A program made the translations under genes and the position numbers. From assembly GCA_902606115.1 (NCBI GenBank), contig CACLFM010000001.1, positions 124,001-188,000 of the forward strand: a stretch of DNA of 64,000 bases, given 5' to 3'. How positions within the stretch are numbered: the first letter of the stretch is position 1; the number at the start of each line of letters is the position of its first letter. Under the pieces are notes generated by a model, which was given only the letters and a program-made list of their open reading frames with translations, made no database searches and had not been told where the DNA came from. This document shows positions 44,789 through 52,122 of this stretch, piece by piece. The stretch comes from an uncultured Pelagibacteraceae bacterium. GTDB taxonomy: Bacteria > Pseudomonadota > Alphaproteobacteria > Pelagibacterales > Pelagibacteraceae.

Positions 44789-45999
44789 TGAAAAGAGTGG
44801 TAGTTACAGGATTAGGAGTAGTATCTTGTCTAGGAAATAATCAAGCAGAAGTGTATCAATCTCTTTTAAATGCTAAATCTGGTATTACGTTTTCAGAGGA
44901 GTACAAAGAATATAATTTAAAAAGCCATGTTCATGGTAAACCAAAAATAAATCTTGAAAATCACGTGGATAGAAAATTCATAAGATTTATGGGACCAGGA
45001 TCTGCTTATAACTACATTTCTATGGCAGAAGCAGTTAAAGACTCTGGCCTAGAAGAAAAAGATGTAAGTAATACTTCAACTGGTATGATCATGGGGTCAG
45101 GTGGTCCATCTATTGAAAATGTTATTCTTGCAGCAGATAAGACGAGAGCAAAAAGTCCTAAACGAATGGGTCCTTTTATTGTACCAAGAACAATGTCAAG
45201 TACAGCTTCAGCTACTTTAGCTGTTCCATTCAAAATCAAAGGTGTTAATTACACAATTAGTTCTGCATGTGCAACAAGTGGACATTGTATTGGAAATGCG
45301 ATGGAATTAATCCAACTAGGAAAGCAAAAAATAATTTTTGCTGGTGGAAGTGATGAGGTTCATTTTGCAATGACAGCAATGTTTGATGCGATGACTGCCT
45401 TATCTTCTAAATATAATGACACTCCAGAAAAAGCGTCAAGACCTTACGATAAAACAAGGGATGGATTTGTCATATCTGGTGGTGGTGGAGTTTTAGTTTT
45501 AGAGGAATATGAACATGCAAAAGCAAGGGGAGCTAAAATCTATGCAGAATTAACTGGTTATGGTGCAACATCAGATGGTTATGATATGGTTGCTCCATCA
45601 GGTGAAGGAGCAGTAAGATGTATGCAGATGGCATTAAGCACAGCAAAAAATAAAATTGATTATATAAATACCCATGGAACATCTACTCCAGTTGGAGATA
45701 TAACAGAATTAAAAGCAGTAGGAGAAGCATTTAAAGATTACAAACCAAAAATAAGCTCAACAAAATCATTAGCTGGCCATTCTTTGGGTGCAACATCAGT
45801 TCATGAAGCAGTCTATAGTTTAATAATGATGAAAAATAATTTCATAGCTTCATCTGCAAATATTCAGGATATGGATGATGAAGCAAAAAATTATCCAATA
45901 GTAACTAAAGTTGAAAAAGACGTTAATTTAAATTCTGTTATGTCTAATAGTTTTGGTTTTGGCGGAACTAATGCCACTTTAGTATTTGAAAAGGTTTAA
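44788..45999 (+). CDS. fabB: 3-oxoacyl-ACP synthase I FabB
   Basis: Condensing enzyme elongating unsaturated (and saturated) acyl-ACP. 403 residues. Catalytic Cys161 in [10 protein letters not shown], the His pair in [11 protein letters not shown] and [14 protein letters not shown], the Lys in SSTKSLAG, and the typical C-terminal [17 protein letters not shown]. It starts on the last base of fabA, so the two are coupled as in the fabA-fabB-fabI set of alphaproteobacteria. Confidence 0.96.
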   Translation: MKRVVVTGLGVVSCLGNNQAEVYQSLLNAKSGITFSEEYKEYNLKSHVHGKPKINLENHVDRKFIRFMGPGSAYNYISMAEAVKDSGLEEKDVSNTSTGMIMGSGGPSIENVILAADKTRAKSPKRMGPFIVPRTMSSTASATLAVPFKIKGVNYTISSACATSGHCIGNAMELIQLGKQKIIFAGGSDEVHFAMTAMFDAMTALSSKYNDTPEKASRPYDKTRDGFVISGGGGVLVLEEYEHAKARGAKIYAELTGYGATSDGYDMVAPSGEGAVRCMQMALSTAKNKIDYINTHGTSTPVGDITELKAVGEAFKDYKPKISSTKSLAGHSLGATSVHEAVYSLIMMKNNFIASSANIQDMDDEAKNYPIVTKVEKDVNLNSVMSNSFGFGGTNATLVFEKV

Positions 46000-46001
46000 T
46001 A

Positions 46002-46787
46002 ATGAGTTTGATGAAAGGTAAAAAAGGATTGATCATGGGTGTTGCTAATGAAAGATCAATTGCTTGGGGTATTTCTCAAAAACTTGCCGAAGCAGGGGCT
46101 GAACTTGCTTTTACATATTTAGGTGATGCATTGAAGAAAAGAGTTATCCCTTTAGCAGAAAAATTAAATTCAAATGTCACTTTTAGTTGTGATGTTGAAA
46201 AAAAAGAAGAAGTAAATAAATTATTTGAAGACATAAAATCTAAATGGGGTGAAATAGATTTTGTAGTTCATGCGATTGCATTTTCAGATAAATCTGAATT
46301 ATCAGGTGAATATCTAAATACAACTAGAGAAAACTTTTTAAGAAGTATGTTAATTTCTTGTTTCTCATTTACAGAGGTTGCAAAAGAAGCATCTAAAGTC
46401 ATGAAACAAGGTGGTAGTATGATTACCTTAAGCTATGAAGCTAATAAAGCTATTCCCAATTATAACGTTATGGGAGTATGTAAAGCTGCGCTTGAAGCAA
46501 GTGTAAAATATCTTGCAAGAGACTTAGGTTCAAAAGGTATAAGAGTAAACGCAATTAGTGCAGGTCCAATTAAAACTTTAGCAGCCTCAGCAATTGGTGA
46601 TGCAAAATTTTTATATAAATGGAATGCTGATCATTCTTTTTTGAAAAGAAATGTTGATAATCTTGACGTAGGAAATTCTGCTTTATATCTATTAAGTGAT
46701 ATGGCTGGTGGTGTTACTGGTGAAATTCACTATGTTGATGCTGGATATAATAAAGTTGGTATGCCAGATCCAAAAAATATTACCTAA
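46002..46787 (+). CDS. fabI: Enoyl-ACP reductase FabI (NADH)
   Basis: Last step of each fatty-acid cycle, reducing enoyl-ACP. 261 residues of the SDR fold: GLIMGVANERSIAWGI (cofactor site), SYEANKAIPNYNVMGVCKAALEA with Tyr154 and Lys161 in the Y-x6-K pattern of FabI, and the end GGVTGEIHYVDAGYNKVGMP. Third gene of fabA-fabB-fabI, 2 bases after fabB. Confidence 0.95.
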   Translation: MSLMKGKKGLIMGVANERSIAWGISQKLAEAGAELAFTYLGDALKKRVIPLAEKLNSNVTFSCDVEKKEEVNKLFEDIKSKWGEIDFVVHAIAFSDKSELSGEYLNTTRENFLRSMLISCFSFTEVAKEASKVMKQGGSMITLSYEANKAIPNYNVMGVCKAALEASVKYLARDLGSKGIRVNAISAGPIKTLAASAIGDAKFLYKWNADHSFLKRNVDNLDVGNSALYLLSDMAGGVTGEIHYVDAGYNKVGMPDPKNIT

Positions 46788-46850
46788 TTTTAAGTATCAG
46801 CGTCATAATGGTTATTTAAATATTTATCAAAAAATATAAGAATATTAATT

Positions 46851-47441
46851 ATGTTCGAGTTACCTAAATTAGATTACTCAAAATCAGCTCTTGATCCAAT
46901 AATGTCTGAGGAAACCCTTGATCTTCATCATGGCAAGCATCATCAAACTTACATAACAAATCTTAATAATTTTATAAAAGATACAGAAATGTCTAAAATG
47001 TCATTAGAGGAAATTATTGTTAGCTCTTCTAAAGATAAATCCAAGGCAGGTATTTTTAATAATGCAAGCCAACACTGGAACCACATAATGTTCTGGAAAT
47101 GCATGAAGCCAAATGGTGGAGGTGAGATGCCTGAAAAATTAAAAAAGAGAATTGAAACAGACTTTGGAAGCACTGATGAATTTAAAAAACAGTTTATTCA
47201 AGCAGGAATCACTCAATTTGGTTCTGGATGGTGTTGGTTATCAATTAACAACGGTAAATTAGTAGTTAACAAAACTCCCAATGCTGAAAATACTTTAATT
47301 CATAATATGAAACCTATTTTAGGTTGTGATGTGTGGGAACATTCTTATTACGTAGATTACAAAAATAAAAGACCTGAGTATTTAGAAAATTTCTACGAAA
47401 AACTAATTAATTGGGAATTTGTTGAGTCACAATTAGATTAA
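46851..47441 (+). CDS. sodB: Iron superoxide dismutase
   Basis: Turns superoxide into hydrogen peroxide and oxygen, so it supplies the substrate of KatG nearby. 196 residues. Metal ligands: His26 in LDLHHGKHHQTYI, His78 in QHWNHIMFW, Asp160 and His164 in LGCDVWEHSYY. Gln in NNASQHWNH and the GSGWCWL segment favour the iron type over manganese. It stands alone after fabI across a 63-base gap; no strong promoter was seen there. It ends where the cassette begins. Confidence 0.94.
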   Translation: MFELPKLDYSKSALDPIMSEETLDLHHGKHHQTYITNLNNFIKDTEMSKMSLEEIIVSSSKDKSKAGIFNNASQHWNHIMFWKCMKPNGGGEMPEKLKKRIETDFGSTDEFKKQFIQAGITQFGSGWCWLSINNGKLVVNKTPNAENTLIHNMKPILGCDVWEHSYYVDYKNKRPEYLENFYEKLINWEFVESQLD

Positions 47442-47455
47442 AAGGGGCGTTCTGT
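47442..47455 (+). repeat. Left 14-base direct repeat of the cassette
   Basis: AAGGGGCGTTCTGT, beginning right after the sodB stop codon. The same 14 bases recur at 48482-48495. It forms, with following GTCCCC, a weak GGGG...CCCC hairpin. It is far richer in G/C than its surroundings. Confidence 0.8.
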
Positions 47456-47501
47456 GTCCCCCGAGAACCAAATCATACCAAAATACCTAGGTTATTGGAA
47501 T

Positions 47502-47567
47502 ACTTCATTGAAGACTTCATTGAGAGTTTGACAATTTTTTAAAAACCCTGTTTCTAGACTTCATTGA
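47502..47567 (+). repeat. Left cluster of three ACTTCATTGA repeats
   Basis: Perfect copies at 47502-47511, 47514-47523 and 47558-47567, the first two spaced 12 bases apart. No coding reading fits them. They lie between the outer repeat and the gene start. Confidence 0.85.
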
Positions 47568-47590
47568 GAATTGGGGTAAAATTTTAAATT

Positions 47591-48385
47591 GTGATTTTAG
47601 AATTAAAAAATTTTTGGAAAAATTATAATTCATACAAACTACATCCTGAGGATGAGAATTATCTAGGTCAAAATAAACTTAAATATTGTTTAGAAATTTC
47701 AATAGAAGAATTAAGAGCAAAATATGGAAGTGATTTAAAATCAGATAATACAAGAGAAAAATTTATAAACGATAAACAAAATAGAAATAAAATTTTAAAT
47801 AATCTCTTTGTAGTGCCTTTTTTTGGGGATGTAGAAAATGCTAAGATTTATATTCTAATGGGAAACCCTGGTTTTCACACGGGGGATTATATTGATGAGA
47901 TAGAGGATAAAAAATACATTGAACTATTGAAAGAAAATCTAAAATTAAATTCAAATACTTTTACTTGCCTTAAAGATGAAGCATTCAATACAGGTGGATT
48001 TAGATATTGGTCTAACAGAGGAAGGATACCTAAAATATCAAAATTTTTAACAAATCTTAATAATCAATCCTCTTTAAAAAATTATGAATTTGTGAAAAAG
48101 TCTATATGTGTTGTGGAGTCAATTGCCTATCATTCTTGCAATAAACCTAATGATGAACTTTATAATTTACCATCAAGCAAATTGACAAAAAGATTAGTTA
48201 ATGAATATATCCAACAAAGAGTAGACGATAACAAAGCAATGTGCTTTGTGTGGAGAAGTGTAAAATTTTGGAATATGAAATCTCACAATAACTTATTGGT
48301 AAGAGACCCAAAACAGGCACAATTAGCAGTTTTCAAAAATAATGAAGCAGAAGTAATGGCAAAATTTTTGAATGAAAAAAATTAA
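47591..48385 (+). CDS. Unrecognised protein, possibly uracil-DNA-glycosylase-like fold
   Basis: A 264-residue cytoplasmic protein, not recognised. The frame starts at GTG (47591) with nothing better upstream. After a Lys/Asp/Asn-rich N-terminus comes a strand-loop motif AKIYILMGNPGFHTGDYIDE, which recalls the water-activating motif of uracil-DNA glycosylase superfamily members (GLNPG or GQDPYHG); later SIAYHSCNK and AMCFVWRSVKFWN could be the second and third core elements. I cannot confirm the fold. No membrane segment or signal peptide. It is the sole gene of the repeat-framed cassette; a defence or mobile-element role is possible but unproven. Confidence 0.7.
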   Translation: MILELKNFWKNYNSYKLHPEDENYLGQNKLKYCLEISIEELRAKYGSDLKSDNTREKFINDKQNRNKILNNLFVVPFFGDVENAKIYILMGNPGFHTGDYIDEIEDKKYIELLKENLKLNSNTFTCLKDEAFNTGGFRYWSNRGRIPKISKFLTNLNNQSSLKNYEFVKKSICVVESIAYHSCNKPNDELYNLPSSKLTKRLVNEYIQQRVDDNKAMCFVWRSVKFWNMKSHNNLLVRDPKQAQLAVFKNNEAEVMAKFLNEKN

Positions 48386-48405
48386 TCATTAAATTATGTT
48401 TTCAA

Positions 48406-48437
48406 ACTTCATTGAAACTTCATTGAACCTTCATTGA
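48406..48437 (+). repeat. Right cluster of three ACTTCATTGA-type repeats
   Basis: Copies at 48406-48415, 48417-48426 and 48428-48437 (the last is CCTTCATTGA), each 11 bases apart, close to one helical turn. Same orientation as the left cluster. Together with the left cluster they frame the gene. Confidence 0.85.
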
Positions 48438-48481
48438 ACTTTATTTTAGGAAAATGAGATTGGATAAGGGAATCCTTTAAC

Positions 48482-48495
48482 AAGGGGCGTTCTGT
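48482..48495 (+). repeat. Right 14-base direct repeat of the cassette
   Basis: Second copy of AAGGGGCGTTCTGT, identical to 47442-47455. It leads into a hairpin GGGGC (48484-48488) / GCCCC (48504-48508). Confidence 0.8.
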
Positions 48496-48508
48496 TGCCA
48501 GGTGCCCC
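48484..48508. terminator. Possible GC-rich hairpin after the cassette
   Basis: GGGGC (48484-48488) and GCCCC (48504-48508) form a 5-base stem around a 15-base loop, followed by a further GC patch and, after a few bases, a T run (about 48530-48537, over the end of the minus-strand gene). It may be the terminator that once followed sodB. The stem is short, so the call is weak. Confidence 0.35.
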
Positions 48509-48523
48509 ATACCCCGTTGATAA

Positions 48524-48715
48524 TTAAATTTTTTTCGGCTCTTTTTTTAAATGCCCAACAACTTTTCCAGAGTTTTTTCCAGATTTAATAACGTATCCGC
48601 TTGTGCCATTGCCATTAGCTTCAACAGATTTTAAATTTCGGAACATTAATTGATTTAGCCTAGCGATCTTTGAGCCTCGGCTAAACAAATTAAGAACTCT
48701 GTGCATTCTTTTCAT
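48524..48715 (-). CDS. Unrecognised small basic protein, 63 residues
   Basis: A 63-residue basic protein starting MKRMHRVLNLFSRGSKIA and ending GHLKKEPKKI, with a Gly-rich stretch (EANGNGTSGYVIKSGKNSGK). A strong ribosome site AAGGAG lies 6 bases before the ATG at 48713-48715; a GTG 6 bases upstream is an alternative start. I do not recognise a family; the composition (Lys, Arg, Gly) suggests nucleic-acid binding. Its leader contains three consecutive stem-loops. It is convergent with the cassette gene. Confidence 0.7.
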   Translation of the reverse strand: MKRMHRVLNLFSRGSKIARLNQLMFRNLKSVEANGNGTSGYVIKSGKNSGKVVGHLKKEPKKI

Positions 48716-48729
48716 ACACACTCCTTGTT

Positions 48730-48793
48730 AGTTTTTCCAAAACTCGCTTTTAACCGATGCGATATCGGTCTCTTTATCACCATGAGATATGGT
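48730..48793 (-). promoter_or_regulatory. Tandem stem-loop leader of the small basic gene
   Basis: Within the 5' leader on the minus strand are, in order, ACCAT-atctc-ATGGT (48779-48793), ACCGAT-atcgc-ATCGGT (48753-48769) and AGTTTT-gga-AAAACT (48730-48744), then the ribosome site. The first two are near-copies with the same loop form ATCnC, separated by 9 bases. They could be operators or a structured RNA; no known riboswitch class was recognised. The rest of the gap up to the rhodanese stop (48794-48880) shows only AT-rich sequence. Confidence 0.5.
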
Positions 48794-48880
48794 AAGTTAA
48801 AGATATATTTTTTTAAGTTTAATTCAACTTAATTACAATTTAGAAACACAATTTGAACACGAAAATTAAGGCAATATTAG

Positions 48881-49243
48881 TTATTTAATTTTCTCCCACT
48901 CAGCCATTCCACCTTTGATATTCTTTACGTTTTTAATTCCCATATCTTTCATAGTTTTTGTTGCTAGTGTTCCTTGACCTCCTAGTCCACAAAACACTAC
49001 GTACTCTTTTTCTGGATTTTTTTTAAAATAATCATTTTCTAAGGGACTACCATCAGCAAGATAAAACTCTAAAAGACCTCTCTCTAGATTCATAGCATTT
49101 CCAATAGTTTCTTTTGTAAAACTGTCTTTATCTCTTACATCTATAAATTGTACATTAGGATCATTTAATTTTTGCTTAGCTTCTTCTGCTGTTATATTTT
49201 CTATGTCATTGCTGATGCTCATTAAATCCTCAAACTTTTTCAT
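48881..49243 (-). CDS. Rhodanese-like sulfurtransferase-domain protein
   Basis: A 120-residue single rhodanese domain. Conserved strands VQFIDVRDKDSFTKETIGNAMNLERG and VVFCGLGGQGTLATKTMKDMGIKNVKNIKGGMAEWEKI; the catalytic-site Cys is in FCGLGGQG. Such domains carry persulfide sulfur or regulate thiol states. A ribosome site AAAGGAA precedes the ATG. Last gene of the nusA-pnp operon, 23 bases after the 50-residue gene. Confidence 0.88.
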   Translation of the reverse strand: MKKFEDLMSISNDIENITAEEAKQKLNDPNVQFIDVRDKDSFTKETIGNAMNLERGLLEFYLADGSPLENDYFKKNPEKEYVVFCGLGGQGTLATKTMKDMGIKNVKNIKGGMAEWEKIK

Positions 49244-49266
49244 GTTTTTCCTTTCGATTTATTAAA

Positions 49267-49419
49267 TTAAAAATTATTTATTAAACTATAGCTTGCAACA
49301 AAAAATATTGCCAGCCAAACTAACCCTTTAATAAAAAAAAATGCAAAGCTACCAAATAATATATATTTACCAAATTTATTTTTTGACAATCTTTTTTTAA
49401 TACTCTCAAATGTCAACAT
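49267..49419 (-). CDS. Small membrane protein, 50 residues, in the pnp operon
   Basis: An ATG frame of 50 codons starting 5 bases after the pnp stop. A basic N-terminus MLTFESIKKRLSKNKFGKY is followed by about 25 hydrophobic residues (FGSFAFFFIKGLVWLAIFFV), giving one or two short membrane helices, then a short polar end. Its tight spacing to pnp and to the rhodanese gene downstream, its ATG start and its balanced composition argue for a true gene. The function is unknown; it is too short for many gene finders. Confidence 0.75.
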   Translation of the reverse strand: MLTFESIKKRLSKNKFGKYILFGSFAFFFIKGLVWLAIFFVASYSLINNF

Positions 49420-49424
49420 GGTTT

Positions 49425-51497
49425 TTAAATTGCAGCTTGTTTAATAGACAGTTTAACTTTACCTCTGTCAAAACCTATAACCTTAACTTTGACTTCATCA
49501 CCCTCTTTTACAACGTCTGTAACTTTTGCAACTCTTTTGTCTGCTAATTCAGATATATGGACAAGTCCATCTTGTTTACCTAAAAAGTTTACAAATGCAC
49601 CAAACTCCATAATCTTCATAACTTTTCCGTTATATATTTTGTTAAGTTCAGCTTTAGCAGTTAAATCTTTAATCATTTGCATTGCTTTATTTCTAGAATC
49701 TTCATCGGGTGCCGCTACTGTAACTATTCCTTCATCATTAACATCAACTTTTGCTCCTGACTTTTCAACTATCTCTCTAATTGTAGCTCCACCTTTCCCT
49801 ATTACAGTTGCAATATCTTTTTTATCTACAGTTATTTTTTCCATTTTAGGAGTGTGCTTGCCTACATCATCTCTTGACTTATCGATTGCTTTATTCATTT
49901 CATTTAAAATATGCACTCTCCCGTCTTTAGCTTGATTTAAAGCTTGTTCCATAATTTCAAAAGTGATACCCGTAATTTTAATATCCATTTGTAATGAGGT
50001 AATTCCATTTTTAGTTCCTGCAACTTTAAAATCCATATCACCTAGATGATCTTCGTCACCTAAGATATCTGAAAGGACACTAAAATCCTCTCCTTCTTTA
50101 ATTAAACCCATAGCTATTCCAGCAACTGGTTCTTTGATAGGCACACCTGCATCCATAAGTGCTAATGATGCACCACAAACAGTTGCCATTGATGAAGAAC
50201 CATTGGACTCTGTGATTTCTGAGACTATTCTAAATGTATATGGAAAACTTTCTTTTGTTGGCAATGATGAATTTATAGCTCTCCACGCTAATTTACCATG
50301 ACCTATCTCTCTTCTACCAGTACCTATCCTACCAGTTTCTCCAACAGAAAAAGGCGGAAAATTATAATGAAGCATAAATCTCTCACGTTGTAATCCTTCT
50401 AAACTTTCAATTCTTTGTTCGTCATCAGAAGTACCAAGAGTAGTGGTGACAATTGCTTGTGTTTCTCCTCTAGTAAATAAAGCTGATCCATGAACTCTTG
50501 GCAGTATTCCTACTTCACACTTTATTTGTCTAACATCCGAAAGGCCTCTGCCATCAATACGATTTTTATTTTTTAATATGTCAGTTCTTACAATTCCTTT
50601 TTCAAGATTTTTTAATTCATGCATAACATCTAATTCTGAGTAATTTTGATCCTCTTCATATAATTTTTTAGCTTTTTCAGTTACTTCAGAAATTAAATTT
50701 GATCTTTCTTTTTTATCTTTGACAGAAAACGCTTTTTTTAAGTCTTTGGTAAATTCACTGTCTAATTTTTTCTTAACTTCAGATAAATCTTTTTTATCAA
50801 CGACCCAATCAGCTTTTTTGCATTCTTTTGCAAGCTCCTCTATCATTTCTATAATTGGAACAAAACCTTCATGACCAAATTTTACTGCATCTAGCATTTG
50901 TTGTTCTGTTAAACCTTTTGCTTCAGATTCTACCATTAAGACAGCGTCTTTAGTTCCTGCTACGACTAGATCCAATTTAGAATTTTCTAATTCTTTTTTA
51001 GATGGATTTAAAACATATTTTCCACCTATAAAGCCTACTCTTGAAGCACCAACTGGTCCCAAAAATGGCATTCCAGATATTGCTAGAGCTGCGGAAGATG
51101 CAATAATTGATAAAATATCAGCTTCATTTTCCTTATCATAAGAAATAACAGTAGGTAATAATTGAACTTCATTTCTAAATTCGTCTGGAAATAAAGGTCT
51201 AATAGGCCTGTCAATCAATCTTGATATAAGTGTTTCACTTTCAGTTGGTCTTGCTTCTCTTTTAAAATAACCACCAGGAATTTTTCCTGCAGCGTAATAT
51301 TTTTCTTGATAATTAACCGAAAGCGGAAAGTAATCTATTTCGGGATTAACTTTTTTTGCACCAACTACTGTTGCTAAAACAACTGTTTCTCCACAAGTAG
51401 CTATAATAGCACCATCAGCTTGTCTTGCTATTTTTCCTGTTTCTAAAGTAATTTTCTTACCATTTACATCAATTTCTTTTTTAAAAATTTTGAACAT
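49425..51497 (-). CDS. pnp: Polynucleotide phosphorylase
   Basis: Phosphorolytic 3'-5' exoribonuclease of RNA decay. 690 residues: two RNase PH domains (the second with [16 protein letters not shown] at its active site), a KH domain with [14 protein letters not shown] (about residue 565) and a C-terminal S1 domain ([28 protein letters not shown]). Slightly shorter at the C-terminus than E. coli Pnp. Start ATG follows an AAGGAAATAA ribosome site next to rpsO, as in most bacteria. A working link with the SUV3-like helicase is possible. Confidence 0.97.
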   Translation of the reverse strand: MFKIFKKEIDVNGKKITLETGKIARQADGAIIATCGETVVLATVVGAKKVNPEIDYFPLSVNYQEKYYAAGKIPGGYFKREARPTESETLISRLIDRPIRPLFPDEFRNEVQLLPTVISYDKENEADILSIIASSAALAISGMPFLGPVGASRVGFIGGKYVLNPSKKELENSKLDLVVAGTKDAVLMVESEAKGLTEQQMLDAVKFGHEGFVPIIEMIEELAKECKKADWVVDKKDLSEVKKKLDSEFTKDLKKAFSVKDKKERSNLISEVTEKAKKLYEEDQNYSELDVMHELKNLEKGIVRTDILKNKNRIDGRGLSDVRQIKCEVGILPRVHGSALFTRGETQAIVTTTLGTSDDEQRIESLEGLQRERFMLHYNFPPFSVGETGRIGTGRREIGHGKLAWRAINSSLPTKESFPYTFRIVSEITESNGSSSMATVCGASLALMDAGVPIKEPVAGIAMGLIKEGEDFSVLSDILGDEDHLGDMDFKVAGTKNGITSLQMDIKITGITFEIMEQALNQAKDGRVHILNEMNKAIDKSRDDVGKHTPKMEKITVDKKDIATVIGKGGATIREIVEKSGAKVDVNDEGIVTVAAPDEDSRNKAMQMIKDLTAKAELNKIYNGKVMKIMEFGAFVNFLGKQDGLVHISELADKRVAKVTDVVKEGDEVKVKVIGFDRGKVKLSIKQAAI

Positions 51498-51746
51498 TTA
51501 TTTCCTTAAATTTAGTTTTGTTAATATATTTTTATATGAGTCAATTTTATTTTTCTTAAGATATTCTAAAAGTTTTTTTCTTTTATTAACTGCTTTTAAT
51601 AATCCAACAGATGAATGTTTATCTTTTTTAAATTGTTTTACATGTTTTGACAACATTTCGATTTTATCTGTTAAAATAGCTATTTGAACTTCCGAAGAAC
51701 CTGTATCTTTTTCGTGTAAGCTTACTTCTGAAATATTTTTTTTCAT
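51498..51746 (-). CDS. rpsO: 30S ribosomal protein S15
   Basis: An 82-residue ribosomal protein that binds 16S rRNA early in 30S assembly. GSSEVQIAILTDKIEMLSKHVKQFKKDKHSSVGLLKAVNKRKKLLEYL is the S15 core. It is a few residues shorter at the N-terminus than the usual 88-89. A GGAAAAATT ribosome site precedes the ATG. The gene touches pnp. Confidence 0.95.
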   Translation of the reverse strand: MKKNISEVSLHEKDTGSSEVQIAILTDKIEMLSKHVKQFKKDKHSSVGLLKAVNKRKKLLEYLKKNKIDSYKNILTKLNLRK

Positions 51747-51754
51747 AATTTTTC

Positions 51755-52120
51755 CTATTTATTAGCTTGTTTAATTAAATTTTCAATTTTTTCTGCATAA
51801 TCAAAAGACTCATCTTTTACAAAAAATAGTTTTGGCAAAAATTTCATTATAATTTTTTTTGATAATACTTTTCTTACGATGAAAGAAAATTCCTTCAATT
51901 TTGATATGATTTCTATTGAATTTTTACCACCCAAAGGCATTACAAAAACTTTAGCAGTTTTTAGATCAGGACTCATCCTAACTTCAGTTACAGTTATTTC
52001 TTTTGTGTTAATATCAGGTATTTTTGCCTCATCTTTTAAAAATATCATGCTTAACGATTGCTTTATCATTTCTCCTACTCTTAACTGTCTTTGACTGATT
52101 GGTTTTCCTGCGTTTGCCAT
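51755..52120 (-). CDS. rbfA: Ribosome-binding factor A
   Basis: A 121-residue KH-like protein that helps 16S rRNA processing and cold adaptation by binding the 30S subunit. GKPISQRQLRVGEMIKQSLSMIF and VTEVRMSPDLKTAKVFVMPLGG are typical. It lies 2 bases after infB and 8 bases before rpsO; truB is absent between rbfA and rpsO, where it is often found. Confidence 0.94.
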   Translation of the reverse strand: MANAGKPISQRQLRVGEMIKQSLSMIFLKDEAKIPDINTKEITVTEVRMSPDLKTAKVFVMPLGGKNSIEIISKLKEFSFIVRKVLSKKIIMKFLPKLFFVKDESFDYAEKIENLIKQANK

Positions 52121-52122
52121 AA

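Larger units (their letters stand above)
47442..48495. mobile_element. Probable inserted cassette framed by direct repeats
   Basis: A 1.05-kb unit bounded by the identical 14-base sequence AAGGGGCGTTCTGT, holding three ACTTCATTGA copies on each side of one unrecognised gene (47591-48385). All repeats have the same orientation. The sequence after the right repeat continues into a good hairpin GGGGC...GCCCC, while the sequence after the left one differs, as expected if the unit was inserted into a site and duplicated it. No transposase or integrase is present, so movement would depend on other proteins. This is inference from repeat layout. Confidence 0.45.

Noticed and set aside
47442..48495. 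CRISPR array
   Set aside because: The ACTTCATTGA repeats are only 10 bases, spaced 1-2 or 34 bases apart, with no spacer-repeat periodicity and no cas genes in the window.
48753..48793. SAM-II/SAM-V or other known riboswitch in the leader at 48.75 kb
   Set aside because: The stems do not fit the pseudoknot layout I know for SAM-II or SAM-V, and the gene downstream is not a methionine gene.
49489..49935. 148-codon open frame on the plus strand opposite pnp
   Set aside because: Antisense to the KH/S1 end of Pnp. Ser/Thr/Phe-rich content is what AT-rich Lys/Glu/Asp codons give when read in reverse.
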